Source: Eublepharis macularius (Eukaryota; Chordata; Lepidosauria; Squamata; Eublepharidae). Taken from it: a stretch of 64,000 bases of DNA. This document shows positions 21,926 through 31,825 of this stretch, in pieces (position 1 is the stretch's first letter; every line of letters begins with the position of its first letter). The notes under the pieces were generated by a model. The model was not told where the DNA came from and made no database searches. It worked only from the letters and a program-made list of their open reading frames with translations. The stretch is from contig NC_072807.1 of NCBI RefSeq assembly GCF_028583425.1, forward strand, positions 29,455,001 through 29,519,000. Direction: 5' to 3'. Position numbers and translations under genes: made by a program.

Positions 21926-22274
21926 AGTATAAATGACATTTTACAAGTCCAGGCTAAAAATGAGTCATGAGTGACTCCTCTTGAAAGCCATGGAATTCAG
22001 ACTAGGCAAGATCCACACTGTAACCGCTCCAGATGATCTCTGTATTTGGGGGGTCCAGGCAGCCTTGCCACCTTCTGGCCTGCCATCTTGATGCTCATTC
22101 GCCAGGCCGTGTGCTCCCATTTCCCCCAAAGTCCACCCAGTAGCAACAGCCACTAGCGGTGAGAGCTACATTTTTACCTGTTTTCCTGCAAATCTCCTTT
22201 ACTTATAGAATCCAGACCGCCTGTGATCCACATGGTGGGCTCCTCCATAGTGTATCGCTCCATGAGGATCTTAA

Positions 22275-22535
22275 TAATATTAATAACAATAACAATATTT
22301 ATGTACTGCCCTTCAGAATCAGGACAACTTAACGCTCACTCAGAGTGGTTTCCCAAGTGTGTTGTTATTATTCTCACGACAATCACTCTGTGAGGTGGGT
22401 GGGGCTGAGACAGGTGCGAGAAGCTGTGACTGACCCAAGGTCACCCAGCTGGCTTCAAGCGGAGGAGTGGGGAATCGAACCCGGCTCTCCAGATTAGAGT
22501 TCTGCTGCTCTTAACCATGACATCAAACTGGCTCT
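22275..22535 (-). mobile_element. tRNA-derived SINE, MIR-like subtype 1
   Basis: A full-length reversed copy. TCAGAGTGGTTTCCCAAG, GGTCACCCAGCTGGCTTCAA and TCGAACCCGGCTCTCCAGAT are followed by the A-box end near 22530. Confidence 0.85.
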
Positions 22536-22539
22536 TAAG

Positions 22540-22617
22540 TCAGCGCCCTGAGCCTGCGAAAGCGGGGAGGGCGGAATATAAATATAATAAATTAAATTAA
22601 ATTAAATTAAATTAAAG
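22540..22617 (+). mobile_element. LINE 3' tail with (ATTAA)n
   Basis: CCCTGAGCCTGCGAAAGCGG and GGAGGGCGGAATATAAAT form a CR1/L2-type 3' end, followed by an ATTAA pentamer tract. Confidence 0.6.
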
Positions 22618-23729
22618 TGGTGGGCTGGACAGTACCGGAGGAGGCAGCCCTTTAAGCACTGTGGTCCTGGGCCATTTAGGGCTTTAGGGATAAGCAAATC
22701 ACTCTAGAAGAAATGGAGCTCAGCCACCTGGCTCCTTTACACACGTGTGTGCGATTCACATCAGGTACGTGTAAGGGGAAAACAGTATGACGCATGTAGT
22801 TCTGGGATCCTTTCCCCCAGTGCGGGGTTTGGTAGGAGTAGTTACTGTAGTTGTCTTGTCCATGGAGCAATCTGAGGTGGGATAGGAGAGGCTGTTTAAC
22901 TCTTTCCCTTTATTTTGCCTTTTCTACCCCAAAGCTGCATTCCCAGGCTGCCTTTACTCCTGCTGGGAAAATCATATCTGTAAATCCATCCCGAGTGACG
23001 TTTCTGACTTCAATTCCCCCCAAATGTCCGGCTTTATTGTAAAAAAAAAAAAAGAAAATCTAGCAAGGAGCCCAAAATTCCAGCTTTCATGCACACAAAA
23101 TGTGGCAACTGGCCTGGAAGTTAAAAGAAACAGCTGGCCAGGGCTATTTTTGTTTTTCCTGTTTGGTTGGCAGCCCAGCATCTGCGTGTGTGTGCGTTTG
23201 TGTGACTGTGTCTATCTCTGCTTGAAAAGTTTTAAAGCAATTCCACAGAATTTCAAGGACCTCCGCTTGAACAAATCAATAATGACAGTCATTTTTCCTG
23301 AATGTGAGGATGTCAGGAGAGAGGGGGATTGTAATCTTGAGATGAAATAGACGTCACGAAAGCAGAAAAAATAACACTACAGGCCCCTCCCCTTCTCCCA
23401 CCTCTTGAGAGTTCAGCAGAGATGATGCCCATGGACAAAGATTTGCAGAAGGGTTTTTGATGTACATGCCTTGAACTTGGGGAAATAGCTCCATTCCCCA
23501 AGAGCGTCTGTTCCTTTAAAGCAACATCAAAATTCGGTGCCAAAATTTTGGAACTCCCTCCCAAGGGAGATATGTCTGTCTCCCTCTGCTGTCTTCTGCC
23601 AGCAGGTACTGAAGGGTTTTTTTTTTGTTTGGTGTACCTGCAAGCGAAGATTTTTGTTTGTTTGTTTGTTTGGTGTACCCACAATAACCGCCACTGGCCA
23701 TCCTTCCTGATTGTGTTATGCGTGTTTAT
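22618..23729. other. Unassigned DNA with low-complexity tracts
   Basis: No gene recognised. It contains an A14 run near 23040 and a (GTTT)n tract near 23655-23672, which creates repetitive open frames on both strands. Confidence 0.45.
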
Positions 23730-23890
23730 GTGTGCATGTTTTTACTGGATTGTTTATTTTATATATACCTTTTTTTAAATGCTGTTTTAATTTTGAAATG
23801 TTTTAACATTTTGATGTTCGTCACCCTGAAGACCTTATTTAGGTAGAAAGGCAGCACAGAAATATGTCAAACAAATAAAGAAATAAAGCC
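23730..23890 (+). mobile_element. LINE 3' tail fragment
   Basis: TGATGTTCGTCACCCTGAAG and GGTAGAAAGGCAGCACAGAA lead into AAATAAAG-type repeats, the usual 3' end of CR1/L2-like elements. Confidence 0.5.
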
Positions 23891-24175
23891 AGGCAAAATC
23901 TGGTAAGCCAACCTGAAAGAATAGCACTATGGGTAAAAAACACAGAGATGAGGGTTAAAATGGCAGCTCATTAGCTCTCAAGAATAGTGAATGCAGCATG
24001 GCGAAAAGTTACCTGTAAATTCATAAAGAGGAAAGAGGGATGGAAAGTGGATTGAAGAGCCCACACATGAAAAGCAACAGTAATTATAAATGCAGAGGAG
24101 TTAGCCATGTTAGTCTGTAGTAGCAAAATCAAAAAGAGTCCAGTAGCACCTTTAAGACTAACCAACTTTTGTGTA

Positions 24176-24215
24176 GCATAAGCTTTCGAGAATCACAGTT
24201 CTCTTCATCAGATGC
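24176..24215 (-). ncRNA. Hammerhead-ribozyme-like motif (PLE copy 2, minus arm)
   Basis: Read on the minus strand: GCAT, then the canonical core CTGATGA, one extra A, a stem GAGAAC/ATTCTC, then GAAA, GC, T, T and ATGC. GCAT and ATGC can pair as stem I. AGCT forms a minimal palindromic stem III, which in known PLE ribozymes is thought to work as a dimer. The single extra base after the core differs from the textbook motif. Activity is not shown. Confidence 0.6.
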
Positions 24216-24272
24216 ATGGAGGGCAAGAAGAAACTGGTCAGATATATAGGTGGAGAGGGGAGGGCGGAGTAG

Positions 24273-24350
24273 TTTCTGGATGTTGCCATTTCTAATGTCA
24301 GATTTGTATCCATTTATTCTTTTGCATAGAGGTTGCCTGGTTTGTCCAAC
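24273..24350 (-). pseudogene. PLE GIY-YIG endonuclease, N-terminal piece
   Basis: The minus strand encodes VGQTRQPLCKRINGYK, then SDIRNGNIQK, without a stop. The VGQT...L..RINGYKS pattern fits the middle of a GIY-YIG nuclease domain (the V-G-x-T strand followed by the helix carrying the conserved Arg). After NIQK it jumps directly into element 3' UTR (CTACTCCGCCC), so the rest of the domain is missing on this strand. The remainder is encoded on the other strand immediately to the right, so no contiguous frame exists. Confidence 0.6.
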
Positions 24351-24353
24351 GTC

Positions 24354-24536
24354 CAGTGGGAGAACAATCTACCAGGACATTCCATCAGGGACTTAAAGGT
24401 CACTGTAGTTCAACAGAAACCTTTCAAAAACAAAATCCAGTGGGAAGCTGCTGAATTGGAACTCGTATGTAAATTTGACTCAGTCAAGCTGGGATTGAAT
24501 AGAGACTATGAATGGTTATCTCATTATCAGAAGTAA
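24354..24536 (+). pseudogene. PLE GIY-YIG endonuclease, C-terminal piece
   Basis: The plus frame reads NLPGHSIRDLKVTVVQQKPF, then a stretch with AAELELVCKFDSVK and GLNRDYEWLSHYQK before a TAA stop at 24534-24536. This H-S...DL.V...E...I.KF...GLNRD ending is what I know from the C-terminal part of Penelope-type GIY-YIG domains. The upstream half lies inverted at 24273-24350, and no reverse transcriptase is present. Confidence 0.6.
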
Positions 24537-24704
24537 CTGACTTCCTTAACAGAAGAAAACTGATCTCCATATCAGAAGCTACTGTTTGCATCTACTCCGC
24601 CCTCCCCTCTCCACCTATATATCTGACCAGTTTCTTCTTGCCCTCCATGCATCTGACGAAGAGAACTGTGATTCTCGAGTGATTATAAATGATCTGATTC
24701 TGCA

Positions 24705-24920
24705 CAACAGGTGACTGCTATTTAGGATATGGGAATCCCAGATTCGAATCCCCACTCTGCCATGGAAGCTCACTGAGTGCCCTTGGGCCAGCCACACACT
24801 CTCTGCCTCACCTACCTCACAGAGTTGTTGTGAGGATAAAATGGAGGCACGGAGACGAATATAAGTGATGTTGGGTCCCCGTTGGGGAGAAAGGCAGAGT
24901 ATAAATGAAGAAAATTAAAT
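24705..24920 (+). mobile_element. tRNA-derived SINE, MIR-like subtype 2
   Basis: B-box-like GATTCGAATCCCC, core CCTTGGGCCAGCCACACACT, CACAGAGTTGTTGTGAGGAT and tail GGGGAGAAAGGCAGAGTATA, followed by A-rich sequence. It lies just right of the PLE insertion. Confidence 0.75.
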
Positions 24921-25420
24921 GAATGATAAATGATAATATCCCATTTGGCTTAAACAAACTTCTGGGTATTTTTAGTTCCCATCATTTGGGCAACCAGCTA
25001 ATAAATCTTCCAATGTGGTTCGTTTTTGAAAAAGGAACATATTGCATTAAAGATAGTGAGATATAATTAAAATTAAAGCAAGTCTATTTGGAATCTTTAG
25101 GAAATGTATAAGAATATCACGAAAAGCAATGGGGTCAAATGCAATGTGGGTGGTTAGAGCATCTTTAGATCAGGAAACCGATCAATATATGGAATGTTTG
25201 TATACACTTTGTAAGCTGTATGTGTTTGCTCTGCCTGATATAAAATACACACACATTTACAAATAACGAAGAAAAATCCCCCCCCCCACACACACACACT
25301 TTTAACATCTTACCCTGGGACTGCCGAAATGGAATTGAGAAGCATTGGGCTGACCGTGATGCAGGTTAGAACACTTGCATTTGTTCTAGGTCAGAGGAAA
25401 GGGAAACCACATATATAACC
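24921..25420. other. Unassigned DNA
   Basis: AT-rich DNA without recognised genes. A C8-(AC)n tract lies near 25277-25300. Confidence 0.4.
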
Positions 25421-25469
25421 CTTGGAGGAAATGATGGGCTGCTGTAGTGAATGTGTGACAAGTAGAACG

Positions 25470-25680
25470 CCTTGGAGAAGGGCTATGAGACTCGGTGGCA
25501 GAGAGCATGCTTTGCACGCAGAAGGCCCCATGCTCAACCCCTGGCATCTCCAGCTGAAAGGGATCTGGATAGAAAGTGCCAGAGAGCCACTGGCTGGAGT
25601 AGACACTGCTGTGCAAGATAGATTAGAAGGACTCCCTGGCATGAGGCAACCTCCTGCCTATAGAACAGTTTCTTAATAAT
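25470..25680 (+). mobile_element. tRNA-derived SINE, type B
   Basis: GGTGGCAGAGAGCATGCTTT (A-box region) and CCATGCTCAACCCCTGGCAT (B-box region) begin the unit, then CTCCAGCTGAAAGGGATCTG and AGAGCCACTGGCTGGAGTAG. The same order occurs at 36477-36690 and reversed at 52132-52345. Confidence 0.75.
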
Positions 25681-25689
25681 GCCAACAAC

Positions 25690-25857
25690 ATACAAACCTG
25701 CCATATACTGAGTCAGAGCAAATCAATGTTGTCTACTCTGATTGGTAACGTTCCTCCAAAGTCTTAGGAGAAGGTCTTTCCCATCGCCAGCTACCAGAGC
25801 CTTTGAACTGGAGAACCTGGGACCTTCTGCATGCAAGGCAGATGCTCTGACACTGAG
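25690..25857 (-). mobile_element. tRNA-derived SINE, type B, split by a fold-back element
   Basis: The plus strand shows GCCATATACTGAGTCAGAGC to GGGACCTTCTGCATGCAAGG and GATGCTCTGACACTGAG, the reversed SINE up to its head. The head continues after the insertion as CTGAGCCATGCCCCCTGC (26090 onward). Confidence 0.75.
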
Positions 25858-26089
25858 AGCGGGACCACAAGTGACGCCTGACACAGGTTGGACACTTGCC
25901 AGCTTCCCTCAAGTTTTCATGGGAAATGTAGGCAGCTTGGCGGAATGTTGGACAAGTGACAGTTGAAAAGTCCATTGGACAGCAGTCAGAGAGTCAAGCT
26001 GCAAGACCAGGATGCCTACATTTCCCATCAAAACTTGAGGGAAGCTGACTAGTGTCCAACCTGTGTCAGGCGTCACTTGTGGTCCCGCT
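25858..26089. mobile_element. Fold-back element inserted in a SINE
   Basis: The ends AGCGGGACCACAAGTGACG and its complement CGTCACTTGTGGTCCCGCT are perfect inverted repeats. The interior carries the same CTACATTTCCCATC-type sequence as 3271-3472, plus an extra central piece (GACAGTTGAAAAGTCCATTG). It lies inside CACTGAG|CTGAGCC of a type-B SINE, where CTGAG is repeated on both sides and may be a short target duplication. Confidence 0.75.
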
Positions 26090-26190
26090 CTGAGCCATGC
26101 CCCCTGCTGATAAGAAGGGGCTGGGGCGTTCATGGTGTCCTTAGGCTGCTCCCCACAGCTGCCACTTGAGGTACAAACTTTAGCCACCTC

Positions 26191-26446
26191 CAGGGCTTTT
26201 TTTCAGCGGGAACGTGGTGGAACGGAGTTCCAGAACTGCTTGAAAATGGTCACGTGGCTGGTGGCCCCACCCCCTGATCTCCAGACAGAGGGGAGTTTAG
26301 ATTGCCCTCCGCGCTGCAGCATGGAGGGCAATCTAAACTCCCCTCTGTCTGGAGATCAGGGGGCGGGGCCACCAGCCACGTGACAATTTTCTCCGAGGGC
26401 AACCCACTGAGTTCCACCACCTCTTTCCCCAGAAAAAAAAGCCCTG
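26191..26446 (+). mobile_element. hAT-like MITE, CAGGGCTTTTTTTC family, copy 1
   Basis: It begins CAGGGCTTTTTTTCAGCGGG and ends AGAAAAAAAAGCCCTG. The flank gccacctc is repeated perfectly at 26183-26190 and 26447-26454. A long internal palindrome (GGGGAGTTTAGATTGCCCTC and complement) fills the middle. Five copies are in this window. Confidence 0.9.
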
Positions 26447-26487
26447 GCCACCTCTGAACCAGGGCTGTCCTCCTCACATGGAGGTGC

Positions 26488-26680
26488 CATGTGGATAGTC
26501 CAGGCAAGCCTGATTTTGTCAGATCTTGGAAGCTTGGAAGCTCAGCCTTGGATAGTAATTGGATGGGAGACTCCAGAGTTGCAGAGACAGGCAATGGCAA
26601 ACCACTTCTGTTAGTCTCTTGCCTTGAAAACCCCAGCAGGGGTTGCTATGAAGTCAGCTGATGGCACTTGCCACCAACGC
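26488..26680 (+). mobile_element. 5S-rRNA-derived SINE
   Basis: GTCAGATCTTGGAAGCTTGG, AGTAATTGGATGGGAGACTC and GGCAATGGCAAACCACTTCT give the head and body. The tail ends GTCAGCTGATGGCACTTGCC. Confidence 0.85.
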
Positions 26681-26728
26681 CTTGTCTTTCAAAAAAAACC
26701 TCAGTATTTTAACATCTTTATAAATACC

Positions 26729-26894
26729 CAGGGCTTTTTTTCAGGCGGAACGCGGGAGAACGGAGTTCCAGCACCTCTTGAAAATACTCAGCAATAGTGT
26801 TTGAAAATAATATTATTTCAAAGGATCCCATGTGTTTCGTCCTCATTTTCCTCTTGAGAGTTCCGCCACCTCTTTTCCCAGAAAAAAAACCCTG
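26729..26894 (+). mobile_element. hAT-like MITE, CAGGGCTTTTTTTC family, copy 2
   Basis: CAGGGCTTTTTTTCAGGCGG to CCAGAAAAAAAACCCTG, flanked by taaatacc (26721-26728) and tagatacc (26895-26902), 7 of 8 matching. It lacks the central palindrome of copy 1, so it is an internal-deletion variant. Confidence 0.85.
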
Positions 26895-27059
26895 TAGATA
26901 CCTTTTAAAATAGTCACATCACAATAAAATACAATGAGACAGTATTCTAGATTAAAGGGCCCCAATGAGATACTTTTAACACCAAAATTTTGGAGGCAGG
27001 TACAGTCAGCAGTTTTTGACAACATCCCTTCAAGACAGGCCAATATCACCGTCCCCATA

Positions 27060-27480
27060 TTTGCACTTTAACAGCAGCTGTGATCTCCAGAAACCATTTG
27101 CAGCATGACGGAGAAACGCATTATCACCTGCTAACATCTGCGGAGCACGGGGCTAGCCGTGAATCATCCTGCAAAGTGAATTCATTCTTGTGGACTTTTT
27201 AAAAAATGAATCAAACAAATCACGTTAGGCCAGTCGGGCTAACTCTTGTTAGCCGCTGTGATACATTCTGGGCTTCGTGAGCAGAACATTTCCAGGACCA
27301 GAAACATTCATGCACCATCGGAGCACCCATGGAAAGCATTTAAATAAATAGCAGGACATAATTATTACTACTGTTTTAGCGTATGATTTTCCCTCCGCCT
27401 ATTAATTAAAGCCTTAACAATTTTCAATTAGCGCTTTCTTCTTGCAAGTCATTTAAATAGTGGCTTTTCTCATTTCCTAC
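27060..27480. promoter_or_regulatory. Candidate conserved non-coding element
   Basis: A repeat-free AT-rich block with several homeodomain-like cores (CTATTAATTAAAGCC, TTTTCAATTAGCGC, CATAATTATTAC) and no open frame. Its composition and lack of decay signs differ from the surrounding repeats. This is inference only; conservation cannot be seen from one sequence. Confidence 0.3.
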
Positions 27481-27666
27481 CCCGCTTGTTCATTTTGGAC
27501 ATCTATGAGGGCCTGAGGCAGAAATGTGGTGTGTCGGGGCAGGAAACGAACAGAATCAAAAAAGAGCAGGAGATACAGCAGGAGAAAAGAGAGAGAGAGA
27601 AAAGAGAAGACATCAAGGCTGCAAACCTATGTATCTTTTCTTGGGAGTGTGGTGTGGTGGTTAGAG

Positions 27667-28070
27667 CAAGCCCGCACCTAACTGAGCACCCATGGACATC
27701 ATGGTGCGTGCTGACACCTTTCCTGGCACCAGCCGAGTGTTTTTAGAAAGTGGGTGGGGCCAGGTGAGGCTCCCGCCCAGCAGGGCTTCTGATTGGCTCT
27801 TGGACACCTGATGGATTAAAATAATGTTGGTTCAATGGCACCTGCCACCACAATGTTCGTTTCATTCTCTCTCTCACTCCTCTTTTCCAGTGTATTTTTA
27901 AAAATTACTCCTGTCTTCTGCACGTGGGCTTCTTCTGTGTGTGTTGGGAGGGACGCATCCCGTGGTGGCCATTTTGTGCTTGGCTCCATCTCCATTGCGT
28001 GGTTGGGCCCACCACACTGAGTCAGAATTCCAAAGGCACCCACGGTCTCAAAAAAGGTTGGGGGGCCCTG
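27667..28070 (-). mobile_element. hAT-like DNA transposon, family A, copy 2, inside a SINE
   Basis: Reverse orientation relative to 68-436. GAGTCAGAATTCCAAAGGCA and GGTTGGGGGGCCCTG match the complement of that element's left end. A perfect 8-bp duplication ggttagag flanks it (27659-27666 and 28071-28078). The target was a SINE head (GTGGTGTGGTGGTTAGAG), which continues on the right as GGTTAGAGTGTCAGACTGG. Confidence 0.85.
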
Positions 28071-28130
28071 GGTTAGAGTGTCAGACTGGTTTGGGTGAGC
28101 GGCACAGTCTGGCTGGCTCTTTCTCCCTCC
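28071..28130 (+). mobile_element. SINE fragment interrupted by the hAT element
   Basis: GGTTAGAGTGTCAGACTGG continues the tRNA-like head left at 27640-27666. Confidence 0.6.
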
Positions 28131-28159
28131 TTCTTTACTGCTGTACATATGATCCTGCT

Positions 28160-28400
28160 GGGTAATTTCTGTGTAGTTTAATATGTCAGGCTTAGAATTG
28201 CTTATGTTCTGTTTCAGCATTGCTTCAGTTCCGTATTGGGTTTCTGCTGGTTTTAAATCTTTGTAATTTTCATTTACATACCCTATTGCACAGTTTTTTG
28301 AAGTGTCTTTGACCATACTGACTCTCTCTATGTAATCCACCTCGAGTCTCAGTGAGAAAGGCAGATTATAAATAATGTAAATAAAATTAAAATAAAAAAT
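28160..28400 (+). mobile_element. LINE 3' UTR and tail
   Basis: CATTTACATACCCTATTGCA, ATGTAATCCACCTCGAGTCT and CAGTGAGAAAGGCAGATTAT are followed by AAATAAAATTAAAATAAAA. The best-preserved tail of a LINE family also found reversed at 3500-3680 and 20575-20760. Confidence 0.65.
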
Positions 28401-29039
28401 ATATACAATCAAAGCATCAGTGGAGGCTGGGGGGCTCCTGCAACAGATCAGGAGAGCTACATGGGCAGCCCCAAGGCTGAAAATTGTTTTGAAAACACTG
28501 GAGACCAGAACCGTGTCAGACGCTGCAGGTGAGCTGCCCTTTCTAGAAACATCCCGTCATTAGGAATCATTAACATTCTTGCATCAGAACCTTGACCATT
28601 CATGTCACACAGATCAAAATGAAAATGCTTTGGTTCTGCTCTTGAGCCAAACTGGATGAAACCCGAGATATCCCACAGCTTTTTAAAAAGCCTGTGGTGC
28701 CAGAGTTTTCTGTCCCCAGACACTAAATATCTGAATCGGGAGGAGAGCTGTATCACCTTCAGGGTACATATGCAACAATGTGCAAGCATGAACCCACTGA
28801 CAAACTACTATGGGGTAGTAATAATAATCTCTCCACGTTGCTAAATGTGCCTGAATTGCAGCTCTTTTGAAATTACATTCCCATCCTCTGTGAAATGAAA
28901 GACTCCATGGAACATCCTTAGGTTTTTAGAAAACTCTTATTATTGTCGTTAGTAACACATTGCACAAAAACAAAGCTTTGGGCCAGAAATGAAAGTGGGA
29001 TAAGAGGGCAATCTTTCAGCTGGGGAGGGTGTATGATCT
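28401..29039. other. Unassigned DNA
   Basis: No gene identified; a 110-codon minus frame (28457-28789) has no recognised domain. A small hairpin CCCACAGCTTTTTAAAAAGCC lies near 28673. Confidence 0.4.
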
Positions 29040-29470
29040 GAGGTCCAGTGACAGATAAACTATTTCTTTACATTATATACATCCTGCCTTGCCAATTCAA
29101 GTTTGAGGCAGCAAGTCAGAACAGTTTGATACAAACAATAAACAATTTTTATAACATCAAAGGAATATATTAGAAGTGAGCAGAATTGAGTCAAGAGATA
29201 GAAGAACAAGATTAAATTGGTCTGTTCACCAACCAAAGCAAAAACTAACTGAAACTTTTCTTTAAAGTTTTCTTTACCTCATATCTGAATGCTGAAGGAG
29301 AAGTAAATCTGGTAGGAGAGGCAGTCCCACAAATATGGTGCCACCACGAAGTAGACCCTTGGGCTACTGTTCCTTAAACAGGCTGCTTAAGGAGCCAGGA
29401 AACAACCTGAGTCTCCTGTTTCAGAAGACAGAACAGGGCAGATTGTTACAAACTGTATAAATGTACCCCA
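29040..29470 (-). mobile_element. CR1/L2-like LINE 3' fragment
   Basis: TACATCCTGCCTTGCCAATT and GGCAGCAAGTCAGAACAG form the reversed tail. GAGGCAGTCCCACAAATATG and GTGCCACCACGAAG lie in the expected upstream position. Reading frames are broken. Confidence 0.5.
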
Positions 29471-29628
29471 CCTGCAGAAAAAGAAGGATCTCACTTAGAA
29501 ATGCTTGATATGAACACAGGTGTTACTACACTCTTTTTTCAACCGTGCAGCGTTGGGCAATATGATATGAGGGTATTTGCAGAAGTGATTCAATTAAATT
29601 TAAGGGATTACTTTATCTCTTGGACGAG

Positions 29629-29716
29629 ACTGCAATCCTAAAGACACTTTCCTAGGAGTAAGTCCCATGGAATAACATGGCTTACTTCAGAGTAGACCTG
29701 TTTAGGATTGCTCCCC
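29629..29716. repeat. Near-palindromic element, family P
   Basis: GACTGCAATCCTAAAGACAC against GACCTGTTTAGGATTGC, with the palindromic centre AAGTCCCATGGAATAACATGG. Moderately decayed. Confidence 0.6.
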
Positions 29717-30375
29717 AAATCTAGTTTACATTCTGGGATTATACTCCCCCACTCAAGATTACCCAGATTTGGTCTTGCTGTAGGATCAAAGGGCATTATA
29801 GAAATTTTAAAAGGCCCTGGAGCCTAATGTGACTTTGATGGACATCTAGTTCAAATCTGTATTATTTTTCTTCTGGTAGTGAGGTATTTTCTGCTTGTAG
29901 ATTCTGAAACAGACCCTCACTCCTTTGGAGCCTGTTTTAGACCACAATGTCCATTTTTACCTGCACTGATTTTCCAAACTTATTTTTGGTTATTTCCTCC
30001 TGTAGCCATCAGCCTCCTCCCCACCCCCCACCACCTCCCCATGTGTGGAATATTTTGTTCTTTTGTGGTTTGTCCAGAAGGAGGGAAAATGCAGCAAAGT
30101 TCTTAGAACAATTTCTGTATCTCACTGAGAACTTGGCTTTTAGTTGTGAATTATAGCTATAAATTGCTAGCAAAGAATGGCACCAAGAAATAGCTTCTGA
30201 AATCTTTCAAAGGGGGAAGCTGTTGTCTTTTAAAGGAAGCCACATTTTGTTTGATACCCTCTGTTTCGGATGAATCAGCACACACAGCCAGGGCGGAGTC
30301 AGTCAACTATTGATTCACTCTTAAGAATCCCTTTTTAGCTCCTGACCACAGCAGGTTCATTATGTTTATTGTTTT
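29717..30375. other. Unassigned DNA
   Basis: No gene or named repeat recognised. Confidence 0.4.
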
Positions 30376-30455
30376 TAAATGATGTGATCCGCCCTGAGCC
30401 CATTTGTAGGGAGGGCGGAACAGAAGTTTAATAAAATAAATAAATAAATATATAA
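30376..30455 (+). mobile_element. LINE 3' tail
   Basis: GTGATCCGCCCTGAGCCCAT and GTAGGGAGGGCGGAACAG, then an (AAAT)n tract, a typical CR1/L2-like terminus. Confidence 0.6.
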
Positions 30456-30617
30456 AAAGCTAAAATCTAAGAGTTGTATTTCAGGAAGGTGCTACTTGCA
30501 AGCAAATAAATGGTTCAAAAGCTTTTTAAAATGGTTCTGATTTAGTGTTTGTTTTTCTGATACCAAATACCAAAACAATCATCCGCTCCTGGGTTAGGCA
30601 AGAGGCTTCTGAGGCCT

Positions 30618-30623
30618 CACTAT

Positions 30624-30654
<31 letters not shown>

Positions 30655-31110
30655 TTTCTAGACCGCCCTCCCTGTCAGATGGGCTAAGGGCAGTGTGACA
30701 ACATACAATTAATAACATACAGTTTAAAAACAATAAAAACATTATAAATAAACATTAAAACACTATTCCATATACAATAAAAATTTCTCAATTGGCAGAT
30801 ATAAATATTAAAATACAGCATTTTAGGCGCAGGGCTTGGCTTTTACATCAAGCCCTGCATCACACTTATGAGCTCCTGCATGGGTGGTGGATGGTCTTCA
30901 GTGGTGTGGCCAGCGAGAGGACAGCCTAGCCCCCACCAAATGCCTGGCGGAACATCTCCATCTTGCAGGCCCAGCGGAAAGAAAACAAATCCCGCCGGGC
31001 CCTAGTTTCGTCAGATAGAGAGTTTCACCAGGTTGGAGCCAGGACCGAAAAGGCGCTGGCTCTGGTAGAGGCCAGACAGACCTCCCTGGGGCCAGGGACA
31101 ACTGGCGATT
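30618..31110 (-). mobile_element. CR1/L2-like LINE 3' end
   Basis: Minus orientation: a (TTTA)n tract at 30618-30657, then CTAGACCGCCCTCCCTGTCA (reversed tail) and an A-rich UTR. Remnants of ORF2 C-terminus follow (GCCTGGCGGAACATCTCCAT, CAGGCCCAGCGGAAAG, GTTGGAGCCAGGACCG). Frames are interrupted. Confidence 0.7.
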
Positions 31111-31294
31111 GATTCTCTACACATGGAAAGAACATCTGGTCATGCAGCAGTCCCACCTTAGCCAGGAAAGCTGTTGATATGTCTGGGTGAAATTACTTCT
31201 TGCTTAGGGTTCTGGAGAATTATAGCAAGTATCACGCGGTGGACAGGGCTGGATGCGCACAGGCACTTTGGGTTCAAGCTGTCATACCACTCTG

Positions 31295-31480
31295 GGAGCA
31301 AGATCCAGGTCCAATAGCACCTCAAAGACCAACTAGATTTCAGGTATGAGCTTTCAAGAGACAAAGCCCTCATATCTGACAATGGGAGCATCAGTTCTCA
31401 AAAGGTCATACTTTGGAAATCTATTTGGTCCCTAAAGTGCTACTGGGCTAGAATCTTGCTCCTACTGCAGACCCAACTGA
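31295..31480. mobile_element. Old Penelope-like fold-back fragment
   Basis: CCAATAGCACCTCAAAGACC and GTATGAGCTTTCAAGAG on the left are answered on the right by CAAAAGGTCATACTTTGG and CTAAAGTGCTACTGGGCTAG, the inverted order seen in younger copies. Divergence is high. Confidence 0.5.
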
Positions 31481-31589
31481 TACTATGATACTCTCTGGCT
31501 AGTTTTGGGCCAGGGCATCAGACTATGTCTGATGTTGGAGCTCCTTGACTGGAACTCTGGACACATTATTTTGTTCTCAAAAGCAGCTG

Positions 31590-31735
31590 CAGGGCCAGTC
31601 ACTCTCTTTCAGCAGACCCTACCTCACAGGACTGTTGTGGAGATAAAATGAGGTCAAAGGAGAAATAATGTAAGCAGCCACGAGATCCTGGCTAGAAATG
31701 CAGTAACAATTTTTAAAAAATGAAATCAATAAATA
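31590..31735 (+). mobile_element. MIR-like SINE fragment
   Basis: CTACCTCACAGGACTGTTGT and GGAGATAAAATGAGG keep the 3' half of the subtype-2 SINE. Confidence 0.5.
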
Positions 31736-31739
31736 TCGT

Positions 31740-31825
31740 TTAGCAGGATTTGAGTCCAGTGGCACCAGATACTTGGAGAACATCTGAAGAAGGAAGAAAG
31801 AATAGTTGAAGAATATCTGAATAAG
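31740..31825 (-). mobile_element. Old PLE fold-back, left part
   Basis: CAGGATTTGAGTCCAGTGGC and ACCAGATACTTGGAG match an older PLE subfamily. The element is interrupted at tatctgaataag by a younger copy and resumes at 32045. Confidence 0.55.

Larger units (their letters stand above)
24093..24678 (+). mobile_element. Penelope-like fold-back insertion with endonuclease remnants, copy 2
   Basis: It is bounded by gtaattataaatg (24080-24092) and gtgattataaatg (24679-24691), a 13-bp target duplication with one mismatch. The left part, on the minus strand, runs from an outer tail (GTTAGTCTGTAGTAGCAAAA on the plus strand) through a hammerhead-like motif to CCTCCCCTCTCCACCTATAT. The same segment recurs on the plus strand near 24601, and the right end stops inside the ribozyme-like motif (ATTCTCGA). 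Between the arms lie two pieces of a GIY-YIG-type endonuclease on opposite strands. This is the longest copy in the window and identifies the whole family as Penelope-like. Confidence 0.8.
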
